NCBI GenBank assembly: GCA_021812845.1
Contig: JAKAML010000129.1
Span: forward strand, 1-5,288
Direction: 5' to 3'
Origin: Pseudomonadota bacterium
GTDB taxonomy: Bacteria > Pseudomonadota > Alphaproteobacteria > Rhizobiales > Hyphomicrobiaceae
DNA length: 5,288 bases
Shown here: one piece after another, positions 1-4,855 of the stretch
How positions within the stretch are numbered: position 1 is the stretch's first letter
How the letters are laid out: every line of letters begins with the position of its first letter
Translations under genes and position numbers: made by a program
Notes under the pieces: model-generated
What the model was told of the DNA's origin: nothing
Seen by the model: only the letters and a program-made list of their open reading frames with translations
Databases searched by the model: none

Positions 1-288
1 TCGGCGGTCGGCGCGATGCTGCTCGGTGTCATCGTCACGGGTCTCTTCGTCGCCATCTCGATGACCTCGGGCGGCGGCGCCTGGGACAACGGCAAGAAGA
101 GCTTCGAGGACGGCTTCATCGACAAGGACGGCGTCAAGCACGTCAAGGGCTCGGAGGCGCACAAGGCGTCGGTCACGGGCGACACGGTCGGCGATCCCTA
201 CAAGGACACGGCGGGCCCCGCCGTCAACCCGGCCATCAAGATCACCAACATCGTCGCGCTGCTGTTGCTGGCGGTCTTGGCGCACTGA
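1..288 (+). CDS. hppA: Membrane-bound proton-translocating pyrophosphatase, C-terminal fragment
   Basis: This is the last 95 residues of a membrane H+-pyrophosphatase, an inner-membrane pump that couples hydrolysis of pyrophosphate to phosphate with proton export. The reading frame is open from base 1 (Ser-Ala-Val-Gly-Ala-Met) and the start lies outside the window. Visible family signatures are the glycine-rich membrane helix [19 protein letters not shown], the block GGAWDNGKK, the motif [20 protein letters not shown], then [20 protein letters not shown] and the terminal helix ending [15 protein letters not shown] and the Asn-Pro-x-Ile-Lys segment are conserved near the active site and last helices of this family. 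A short insertion (about [11 protein letters not shown]) precedes GSEAHK. The residues that separate K+-dependent from K+-independent enzymes are not in the window, so the subtype and Na+/H+ specificity cannot be read. An intrinsic terminator follows about 110 bases after the stop. Confidence 0.96.
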   Translation, partial: SAVGAMLLGVIVTGLFVAISMTSGGGAWDNGKKSFEDGFIDKDGVKHVKGSEAHKASVTGDTVGDPYKDTAGPAVNPAIKITNIVALLLLAVLAH

Positions 289-307
289 ATTGATCGCGCG
301 CGCCGGC

Positions 308-347
308 CGGCACGCGCAATTTGACCTCCGCGCGTGCCGACACGCGC
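308..347 (+). repeat. Overlapping inverted repeats forming two mutually exclusive hairpins after hppA
   Basis: Seen in the sequence: CGGCACGCGC (308-317) is perfectly complementary to GCGCGTGCCG (330-339), a 10-bp stem with a 12-base loop. The same right arm can instead pair with a third element, CACGCGC (341-347), giving a 7-bp stem GCGCGTG/CACGCGC (330-336 with 341-347) closed by CCGA. The first and third elements are near-direct repeats 30 bases apart (308-322 and 338-352, two mismatches in 15). The structure lies in the hppA 3' untranslated region, 20 bases after the stop and upstream of the terminator. It could protect the transcript 3' end or be a protein-binding repeat. Function is inferred only. 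Confidence 0.55.
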
Positions 348-382
348 GATTTCCGGCAGGCTCTGCGAGGCGTGCCAGATGG

Positions 383-430
383 CGCAAGCAAGAAGGCTCC
401 GGGAGCGATCCCGGGGTCTTTTTTCTTGCG
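383..430. terminator. Intrinsic terminator between convergent hppA and LysM genes
   Basis: The core stem is GGCTCCGGGA (395-404) paired with TCCCGGGGTC (409-418), ten pairs including two G-U wobbles, closed by a GCGA (GNRA-type) tetraloop and followed by six T residues (419-424). The pairing continues outward: AAGAA (390-394) can pair with TTTTT (419-423), and CGCAAG (383-388) with CTTGCG (425-430). This gives about 22 pairs with a single mismatch. The T-run is on the plus strand, so it is a classical terminator for hppA. The minus strand has only TTCTTG after the stem, so it should end the convergent LysM transcript less efficiently. Confidence 0.9.
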
Positions 431-457
431 CTTGGGGAACGGGGCTGCGGCGCGGCG

Positions 458-868
458 TCAGCGGGGGCTCGGGATCACGATGTGCTGGCCGGGCGTGAGA
501 CGGTCGTTGAGCAGCCCATTCGCAGTGTAGAGCATGGGCACCGTCACGCCGTGGCGCTGGGCGATGGCGTGGAGCGTATCGCCGTGGCGCACGACGTGGA
601 CCTGGGACGGCGACAGATTGTCGGTCGGCTCGCGCTCGGCGCTCCAGCCGAGCGTCTCGCGGTGCGGGCGGGGGGCGATCGGGGGCACGTTTTCGGAGCC
701 GTCCGTGGGAGCGGTCGCGGCGGGCGGAAGCGGATCGAGCTGCGGCTTCGGCGGCGACTGGTGGGCGGCGGGGCCCTGATTGCCGCTGACGTCGAAGCGC
801 GCGTTCGCCGTGCACGCGGCCAGTAGGGAGCCGGCGATCAGCGAGGACAAAGTCCGGTTGGGGCGCAT
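458..868 (-). CDS. Small LysM-domain lipoprotein (136 aa)
   Basis: This is a predicted secreted lipoprotein with one C-terminal peptidoglycan-binding LysM domain. Residues 1-18 (MRPNRTLSSLIAGSLLAA) form a short signal peptide with two arginines, ending in lipobox Leu-Ala-Ala-Cys (Cys19). Residues 20-88 are a Pro/Ala-rich linker. Residues 90-133 are a complete LysM motif: it opens VHVVRHGDTLHAIAQRHGV, continues through an Asn-Gly-Leu turn, and closes LTPGQHIVIP. No peptidase M23 or other catalytic domain follows, so it is a binding module only. The open frame extends far upstream, but the lipoprotein signal fixes the start at 868; no clear Shine-Dalgarno is visible. It is convergent with hppA and divergent from the DUF486 gene. 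It likely anchors to the envelope and binds cell-wall glycan; its partner is unknown. Confidence 0.88.
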   Translation of the reverse strand: MRPNRTLSSLIAGSLLAACTANARFDVSGNQGPAAHQSPPKPQLDPLPPAATAPTDGSENVPPIAPRPHRETLGWSAEREPTDNLSPSQVHVVRHGDTLHAIAQRHGVTVPMLYTANGLLNDRLTPGQHIVIPSPR

Positions 869-1042
869 GGGAGCCGGTCCGATCCTGGCGTCGATTGAAA
901 GGCGGATCGACCTGATACCGCTTCGCTTGCGCGAGACTGTTCCGGCGACGTCGTTGTTCGGATCCGGGCCGGTCGCGCTTGACGCAGCCCGCGTGTCCGG
1001 TGTCCTTCTGGCTGCCGACGTCACTCGAGCGGAGCATCGCGA
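869..1042. other. Divergent intergenic region (LysM gene / DUF486 gene)
   Basis: These 174 bases must hold promoters for both flanking divergent genes, but none is convincing. On the plus strand TTGACG (979-984) is a good -35 hexamer, but the sequence 17 bases later (GTCCTT) is a poor -10. A perfect dyad GTCGAT (890-895) / ATCGAC (906-911) with a 10-base spacer lies 22-43 bases upstream of the LysM start and has the size of a regulator-binding site. No RNA gene or ORF with coding character is seen. Confidence 0.35.
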
Positions 1043-1399
1043 ATGGCCAGCATCCTCGGCCCGGCCTGGACGCCGGTCGCGCTTCTCGTGCTGTCGAACG
1101 TCTTCATGACGTTCGCCTGGTACGGGCACCTGAAGTTCACGGACAAGCCGCTGTGGATCGTGATCCTCGCGAGCTGGGGCATCGCCTTCGTCGAGTACTG
1201 TCTCGCGGTGCCCGCGAACCGCATCGGTGCGCAGGTCTACAGCGCCGCCGAGCTGAAGACGATGCAGGAGGTCATCACCCTCGTCGTGTTCGCCGTCTTC
1301 TCGGTCTGGTATCTCGGCCAGGCGCTGACGCTCAACCACGCGGTCGGATTCGCGCTGATCGCGGCGGGCGCGTTCTTCGTCTTCAAGGGGCCGCTGTAG
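1043..1399 (+). CDS. DUF486 / DMT-superfamily small membrane protein (118 aa)
   Basis: This is a four-helix inner-membrane protein of the DUF486 family, distantly related to the drug/metabolite transporter superfamily. Its substrate is not established. Likely membrane segments are residues 9-28, 36-57, 75-92 and 98-116. Family-typical stretches are SNVFMTFAWYGHLKF (18-32), SWGIAFVEYCLAVPANRIG (44-62), VYSAAELKTMQEVITLVVF (65-83) and GFALIAAGAFFVF (102-114). The acidic residue Glu51 inside helix 2 and Glu76 at the start of helix 3 are candidate transport residues. The length is full for the family. The ATG is preceded by GGAG at 1031-1034 with 8-base spacing, which decides the start. A GC-rich hairpin follows the stop immediately, suggesting a single-gene transcript. 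Confidence 0.9.
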   Translation: MASILGPAWTPVALLVLSNVFMTFAWYGHLKFTDKPLWIVILASWGIAFVEYCLAVPANRIGAQVYSAAELKTMQEVITLVVFAVFSVWYLGQALTLNHAVGFALIAAGAFFVFKGPL

Positions 1400-1400
1400 G

Positions 1401-1419
1401 CGCCGGGGCGTTCCCGGCG
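1401..1419 (+). repeat. GC-rich hairpin directly after the DUF486 stop codon
   Basis: A perfect 7-bp inverted repeat, CGCCGGG (1401-1407) and CCCGGCG (1413-1419), with a 5-base loop (GCGTT) begins one base after the TAG stop. No T-tract follows, so it is not a canonical intrinsic terminator. It may stall polymerase, protect the mRNA 3' end or assist Rho-dependent ending. Confidence 0.45.
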
Positions 1420-1508
1420 GAACAGCCCGGCGCGACGATCCCGATCAGTCTTCCGGCATACGGACGCGCGGCACGAGAGCCGTGCGCCGCCGGAGGGAGG
1501 GACGGAAC

Positions 1509-1640
1509 ATGAGGACGATTGCGACGTCGGACGGGTGGCGCGTGATGCTGCGGCTGATTGCCGAGGGCGCGCGTGATGTCTCGGCGCGCTGCCGGGGTGC
1601 CGTCGGGGAGCGGCGCGTGGCCCTCGACCTCGAGCTCTGA
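1509..1640 (+). CDS. Hypothetical small protein (43 aa), strong ribosome binding site
   Basis: This ORF of 43 codons reads MRTIATSDGWRVMLRLIAEG and continues with an Arg/Val-rich half ending ALDLEL. I do not recognise the product. Evidence that it is real: GGAGGGAGG at 1492-1500 is a near-ideal Shine-Dalgarno sequence 8 bases before the ATG, and about 37 of the 42 codons after the start end in G or C, as in neighbouring genes. It has no signal peptide or strong membrane helix. Residues 10-20 could form an amphipathic helix, and there is one Cys (28). It sits alone between the DUF486 gene and the convergent bamE, with a GC-rich hairpin immediately after its stop. It could be a genuine small protein or a chance ORF in GC-rich DNA. 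Confidence 0.5.
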   Translation: MRTIATSDGWRVMLRLIAEGARDVSARCRGAVGERRVALDLEL

Positions 1641-1667
1641 CCGGCGCGGCAACGTGCGTCGCGCCGG
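1641..1667. terminator. Hairpin between the small ORF and bamE, possible bidirectional transcript end
   Basis: CCGGCGCG (1641-1648) is perfectly complementary to CGCGCCGG (1660-1667). GCA (1649-1651) can also pair with TGC (1655-1657), extending the stem over a two-base bulge (GT) to about 11 pairs. It begins the base after the small ORF stop and ends 8 bases before the bamE stop on the other strand, the expected place for a shared transcript end. There is no T-run on either strand, so termination is inferred. Confidence 0.4.
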
Positions 1668-1675
1668 ATGCCGCG

Positions 1676-2119
1676 TCAGCCGTCGCCGAAGATGTTCTGC
1701 CTCTTGCCGAGGTTGCGGAACAGCTGCTTCAGGAGGCCATCCTCGGCGGTGCCGGGGGCGGGCGTGGTGCGCTTGACGAAGTCGAACACCTTGCCGTCCT
1801 TGAGGCCGTAGTTGGCGACGCGGTCGACGGAGCCGGTCTGGTTGAAGTAGACGGCCACGACCTGACGGTCGGTCTCCTCGGGCAGCATGAAGGCGGTCTG
1901 CTTCATGGTGCTCGAGATGTAGTAGTAGGCGTTGCCCGAGGCGACGGTCGCCGTGGTGGCGGGCGAGCCGAGCGACATGCGCACCTGCTCCTGGCTCATG
2001 CCGGGCTGGATCGACTGCATGTCGTTTTCGTTGAACTGGTGGCCGTGCTTGGTGATCTGCTCGGAGCAGCCGGCGGCGGCGAGGCCGGCGGCGAGTGCGA
2101 CGGCGAGCGTGCGGGTCAC
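1676..2119 (-). CDS. bamE: Outer membrane protein assembly factor BamE (SmpA/OmlA family)
   Basis: This is a lipoprotein component of the BAM complex, which folds and inserts beta-barrel proteins into the outer membrane; BamE supports BamA-BamD interaction. With the GTG start (147 aa), residues 1-17 form a signal peptide (TRTLAVALAAGLAAAG) before the lipidated Cys18. The SmpA/OmlA domain covers about residues 31-114. It has IQPGMSQEQVRMSLGSP (37-53), a YYYIS strand (65-69), VVAVYFNQTGSVDRVANYGL (87-106) and DGKVFDF (108-114), typical of alphaproteobacterial members. The C-terminal tail to residue 147 is basic. An ATG at 2176 would add 19 residues, but those codons have much weaker G/C third-position bias than the gene and spoil the compact signal peptide, so GTG is preferred. 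The gene is divergent from the chaperone operon. Confidence 0.9.
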   Translation of the reverse strand: MTRTLAVALAAGLAAAGCSEQITKHGHQFNENDMQSIQPGMSQEQVRMSLGSPATTATVASGNAYYYISSTMKQTAFMLPEETDRQVVAVYFNQTGSVDRVANYGLKDGKVFDFVKRTTPAPGTAEDGLLKQLFRNLGKRQNIFGDG

Positions 2120-2155
2120 GGTGCTGGGATTGCGCTTCGGAGCGCTGGCGCAGGG

Positions 2156-2184
2156 TGCTGGATCGGCTCGGCGCATCGTGTCAA
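2156..2184 (-). promoter_or_regulatory. Weak candidate bamE promoter
   Basis: On the minus strand a perfect -35 hexamer TTGACA lies at 2184-2179, followed by a 17-base spacer and CCAGCA at 2161-2156. The -10 element is poor. If it is used, transcription would begin near 2149, about 30 bases before the GTG start of bamE. That would exclude the upstream ATG at 2176 from the message. Confidence 0.25.
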
Positions 2185-2290
2185 AGTCCCCGAGAATCGC
2201 TGGAGTGCCGCATCCGCCCGATTAGCCCGAGTAGAGCCCCGATGCAACCTGACGGCCCGGTTTGCCCCCTGCTTTGCCGCCGGCCGCCCT

Positions 2291-2323
2291 GTCCGCGCCA
2301 CGACCGCCGGCCGGCGCACGGAC
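2291..2323 (+). repeat. Nested palindrome in the leader of the chaperone operon
   Basis: The 12-bp perfect palindrome CGCCGGCCGGCG (2305-2316) is enclosed by GTCCG (2291-2295) and its complement CGGAC (2319-2323). The unit ends 7 bases before the GAGGA ribosome binding site at 2330-2334. It could fold in the mRNA leader or be a protein site. In DNA this GC-rich some of it is expected by chance. Confidence 0.3.
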
Positions 2324-2342
2324 GGCCGCGAGGACCGGGACC

Positions 2343-2924
2343 ATGCTGAGCTGGCTCCGGACTCGCGCGGCGCGTCGGGAAATGGCAGCCGATCTTTATG
2401 GCGCGGTCGTGGCGCAGGCGCGCGCGCCGGCGTTCTATGCCACCCTCGACATCCCCGATACGCCGGAAGGCCGCTACGAGATGGTCGTCCTGCACCTCGT
2501 CCTGGTGCTGGAGCGGCTCAGGGCAGACGGTGAGGCCGGGAAGGCGCCGTCGCGGGAGCTGATCGAGACCTTCGTCGCCGACATGGACGGGTCGATGCGC
2601 GAGATGGGCATCGGCGACCTGACGGTGCCCAAGAAGGTCAAGGGCGCGGCGGCCGGTCTCTACGGCCGTGCCGAGGCGTTGCGGGCCGGCATGGCGACGG
2701 GCGCCGCGCCGGGCGGACTGGAAGCAGCGATCACGCGGCTGACGCTCGGCCGCGAGGACGGGGCCGCGGATGCGCGAGCGATGCCGCTCGCCCGCTATTA
2801 TCGGGCCTCGGCCGCGGCGCTGGCCGGGCAGTCGTCGGCCGACGTGCTGGCCGGAAGGCTCGCCTTCCCGGCAGTGGCACCCATTGCCGCGGCGGGGGCG
2901 GCCGACGAGACGGGAGGGGGATGA
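2343..2924 (+). CDS. Ubiquinol-cytochrome c chaperone family protein
   Basis: This 193-residue protein belongs to the Ubiq_cyt_C_chap family, the bacterial relatives of mitochondrial Cbp3/UQCC1, which assist assembly of cytochrome b in respiratory complex III. Signature stretches are LYGAVVAQARAPAFYATL (18-35), PDTPEGRYEMVVLHLVLVLE (38-57) and ETFVADMDGSMREMGIGD (75-92), then VPKKVKGAAAGLYGR (95-109). It is mostly helical with no signal peptide, so it should act in the cytoplasm or at the inner membrane. The start is set by GAGGA at 2330-2334, 8 bases before the ATG; an earlier in-frame ATG at 2262 lies in leader DNA and is rejected. The length is usual for alphaproteobacterial members. It is the first gene of the plus-strand cluster and overlaps the DUF177 gene at its stop, indicating translational coupling. 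Direct chaperone activity of the bacterial forms is inferred from homology. Confidence 0.9.
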   Translation: MLSWLRTRAARREMAADLYGAVVAQARAPAFYATLDIPDTPEGRYEMVVLHLVLVLERLRADGEAGKAPSRELIETFVADMDGSMREMGIGDLTVPKKVKGAAAGLYGRAEALRAGMATGAAPGGLEAAITRLTLGREDGAADARAMPLARYYRASAAALAGQSSADVLAGRLAFPAVAPIAAAGAADETGGG

Positions 2925-3439
2925 TGCTCGACTGGGTGCATGGCGCGACCGATGTCCCCGAGGCAGGCCGCCCGTTCACGCGCGTCGCCACCGCGACCGA
3001 GCGGGGCGCGGTCGCGACCGAGCTCGGCCTCCTGGCCTGCCGCGCGCTCGAGGCGAACTACAGCGTCCGCCCCGAGGCCGGCGGACGCTATCGCGTCGAG
3101 GGGCGGGTCCGCGCGGTGGTCGAGCAGGCGTGCGTCGTCACGCTCGAGCCGGTCGAGGCGGCGGTCGACGAGCCGTTCGAGGTCACGTTCTGTCCGGCGG
3201 AGGCGATGCCCGCGGCGCCGTCGTCGGAGCGCGAGATCCTGTCGGAGCCCGAGATCGAGCCGTTGCGCGACGGGCGCATCGAGGTCGGGCGGGTGGTGTT
3301 CGAGACGCTCGCCGCGGCACTCGAGCCCTATCCGCGGCGCGCCGACGCGGCCTTCGAGTGGACCGATCCGAGGGACGCAGGCGGCTCGGAAAAAGCCAGT
3401 CCGTTCGCGGTGCTGCGATCGCTGAAGCGCGATACCTGA
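2921..3439 (+). CDS. DUF177 / YceD family protein
   Basis: This 172-residue protein belongs to the DUF177 (YceD) family. E. coli YceD is linked to 23S rRNA accumulation, so a role in large-subunit biogenesis is inferred. Family features are the central [19 protein letters not shown] (69-87) with Cys71, an acidic C-terminal half (for example [16 protein letters not shown], 108-123), and the terminal PFAVLRSLK (161-169), matching the usual Asn-Pro-Phe-Ala-type ending. The second Cys of the CxxC-like motif seen in some members is absent (CVVT), as in other alphaproteobacterial forms I recall. The start is ATGATG at 2921: either Met overlaps the preceding TGA. GGAGG at 2913-2917 is 3 bases from the first ATG and 6 from the second, so the second (2924) may be the one used. 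Confidence 0.88.
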   Translation: MMLDWVHGATDVPEAGRPFTRVATATERGAVATELGLLACRALEANYSVRPEAGGRYRVEGRVRAVVEQACVVTLEPVEAAVDEPFEVTFCPAEAMPAAPSSEREILSEPEIEPLRDGRIEVGRVVFETLAAALEPYPRRADAAFEWTDPRDAGGSEKASPFAVLRSLKRDT

Positions 3440-3499
3440 CGGGCCGGTCCGGATCGGTGCGGGGCGGCGGGCGCGGACGACCGGACGCACAGAATCCGT

Positions 3500-3527
3500 T
3501 TGTCACGGTGGTGCAAATCGCTATGGT
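3500..3527 (+). promoter_or_regulatory. Candidate sigma-70-type promoter for plsX-fabH
   Basis: TTGTCA (3500-3505, five of six consensus bases) is followed after 16 bases by TATGGT (3522-3527, four of six). It lies in a locally AT-richer patch within the 220-base gap between the DUF177 gene and plsX. Transcription would start near 3534, giving a leader of about 125 bases. It would let plsX-fabH be expressed apart from the upstream pair. Confidence 0.45.
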
Positions 3528-3577
3528 CCCGACGTTTTGCATGTCTGGTCGACGCTCGGACGACGGGCGGGGGGATC

Positions 3578-3607
3578 GGCGCCCGGCGGCACGATCCGCC
3601 CGGCGCC
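3578..3607 (+). repeat. Strong hairpin in the plsX leader
   Basis: GGCGCCCGGCGG (3578-3589) pairs with CCGCCCGGCGCC (3596-3607): 11 of 12 positions pair, with one C-C mismatch and a 6-base loop (CACGAT). It lies between the candidate promoter and the plsX start, about 50 bases upstream of the ATG. No T-tract follows, so it is not a standard terminator or attenuator. It may affect message stability, or be a site for a protein. Confidence 0.5.
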
Positions 3608-3659
3608 ACGAGCCGAGTGGGCCCGCGCGAACGGCCCCGAGAACAAGGCGGATGGGGTC

Positions 3660-4760
3660 ATGCCGGCGCCGCGCACGATCGCGCTCGACGCGATGGGGGG
3701 AGATCACGGGCCCGAGGTGGTGGTCGCAGGCGCGGCCATCTCGCTCGTCCGCCATCCGTCGCTGAGCTTCATCCTGACCGGCGACGAGACGCGGATCAGG
3801 ACGGAACTCGCCAAGCACACGACGCTCGCCCGGAAATCGCGCATCGTCCACACCGGGACCGTCGTCTCGATGCACGACAAGCCGAGCCAGGCACTGCGGC
3901 GCGGCAAGGGAACGAGCATGTGGCTCGCGCTCGAGGCGGTGAAGGCGGGCGAGGCGCACGCGGCGGTCTCGGCCGGCAACACCGGTGCGCTGATGGCGAT
4001 GTCGAAGCTCGTGTTGCGGCCGATGGCGGGCATCGAGCGGCCGGCGATCGCGGCGCTGTGGCCGACCGTCGAAAGCGAGTGCATCGTGCTCGACGTCGGC
4101 GCCAACATCGGCGCCAGCGCGCGCCAGCTCACGGATTTCGCGCTGATGGGCGCGGCCATGGCGCGGGCGCTGTTCCACGTCGAGCGGCCGACGGTGGGGC
4201 TACTCAACGTCGGCGTCGAGGAGATCAAGGGCCACGAGGAGGTCAAGGAGGCGCACGCCTGGCTCAAGGAGACGCAGGCGCTGCCGCTCGACTACCGGGG
4301 CTTCGTCGAAGGCAACGAGATCGGCCAGGGCAAGGTCGACGTGGTCGTCGTCGAGGGATTCGCCGGCAACATCGCGCTGAAAACCGCGGAGGGGACGGCG
4401 CGGCAGATCGGGCAATACCTCAAGGACGCGATGACGCGGACGACGATGTCGAAGCTCGGGGCTCTCCTGGCGCGCGGCGGCTTCCGGACGCTGAAGCACA
4501 AGATGGATCCGCGGCGGGTCAACGGCGGGACGTTCCTCGGCCTCAACGGCATCGCGGTGAAAAGTCACGGCGGCACCGACGCGCTGGGCTTTGCGAGCGC
4601 CGTCGACCTCGGCTACGAGATGGCGGAGAGCGATCTCGTCGGGCGGCTCGGCGCGGATCTCGCCTCCATCCAGGCGACGCTCAGGCTCAGGGCGGCAGAG
4701 CCCGGCGGTGCGGGCCCCGACGGGACGAGGGGCGGCCAGCCCCGTGCGGCGGAAGGCTGA
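3660..4760 (+). CDS. plsX: Phosphate acyltransferase PlsX
   Basis: PlsX is a peripheral membrane enzyme that converts acyl-ACP and phosphate to acyl-phosphate, the donor used by PlsY to make lysophosphatidic acid at the start of phospholipid synthesis. The 366-residue product has the full set of family motifs: [15 protein letters not shown] (7-21), [19 protein letters not shown] (81-99), [10 protein letters not shown] (104-113) and DVGAN (145-149), followed by [42 protein letters not shown] and [17 protein letters not shown]. The C-terminal 20 or so residues are Gly/Arg-rich and not conserved. ATG at 3660 is chosen because homology starts there; an in-frame ATG at 3537 would add 41 unconserved residues through the leader hairpin. 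The SD is modest (AAGGCGG, GGGG). fabH follows after 95 bases, the classic arrangement. Confidence 0.97.
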   Translation: MPAPRTIALDAMGGDHGPEVVVAGAAISLVRHPSLSFILTGDETRIRTELAKHTTLARKSRIVHTGTVVSMHDKPSQALRRGKGTSMWLALEAVKAGEAHAAVSAGNTGALMAMSKLVLRPMAGIERPAIAALWPTVESECIVLDVGANIGASARQLTDFALMGAAMARALFHVERPTVGLLNVGVEEIKGHEEVKEAHAWLKETQALPLDYRGFVEGNEIGQGKVDVVVVEGFAGNIALKTAEGTARQIGQYLKDAMTRTTMSKLGALLARGGFRTLKHKMDPRRVNGGTFLGLNGIAVKSHGGTDALGFASAVDLGYEMAESDLVGRLGADLASIQATLRLRAAEPGGAGPDGTRGGQPRAAEG

Positions 4761-4855
4761 TTGCGGCGGGGGAACGGGATGTGGCAGGGGTGCGCGGCGG
4801 CGCGCCGGCCGGTCACGATCCGGAATGGCGCCCGATCGATCGAGGAGAAGCAGTC
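4761..4855 (+). other. plsX-fabH spacer
   Basis: This 95-base spacer has no clear promoter and no terminator, consistent with co-transcription of plsX and fabH. It contains a possible 29-codon upstream ORF (4779-4868, starting [12 protein letters not shown]) that ends 13 bases inside fabH, and the fabH Shine-Dalgarno GAGGAG at 4842-4847. Confidence 0.4.

Noticed and set aside
290..826. Plus-strand ORF of 178 codons opposite the LysM gene
   Set aside because: It is an Arg/Gly-rich shadow frame of the LysM gene and passes through the terminator; no family resemblance.
917..943. EcfG-type promoter on the minus strand (GGAAC at 943-939, then CGGT)
   Set aside because: The -10 should be CGTT at about 16-17 bases; here it is CGGT at 18, so both sequence and spacing are off.
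869..1339. Upstream extension of the LysM ORF (open to an ATG at 1339, minus strand)
   Set aside because: The extension runs antisense through the DUF486 gene and would bury the lipoprotein signal peptide in the middle of the protein. The start at 868 gives a proper signal and lipobox.
1383..1652. 89-codon minus-strand ORF covering the 43-aa ORF
   Set aside because: It starts on the bamE side without an SD, runs into the DUF486 3' end, and is Pro/Arg-rich with no domain; the plus-strand ORF has the stronger signals.
3537..3659. N-terminal extension of plsX to an upstream ATG
   Set aside because: The 41 extra residues are not PlsX-like and cover the candidate leader and hairpin; family homology begins right after the Met at 3660.
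2770..3765. 331-codon plus-strand ORF across the chaperone, DUF177 and plsX genes
   Set aside because: Arginine-rich out-of-frame translation of three well-identified genes, typical of high-GC DNA.
3183..4178. 331-codon minus-strand ORF opposite DUF177 and plsX
   Set aside because: Antisense shadow with Arg/His-rich composition and no recognisable domain.
4825..4855. ATG at 4825 as an alternative fabH start
   Set aside because: It is out of frame with fabH; the in-frame GTG at 4856 has the good SD and correct N-terminus.
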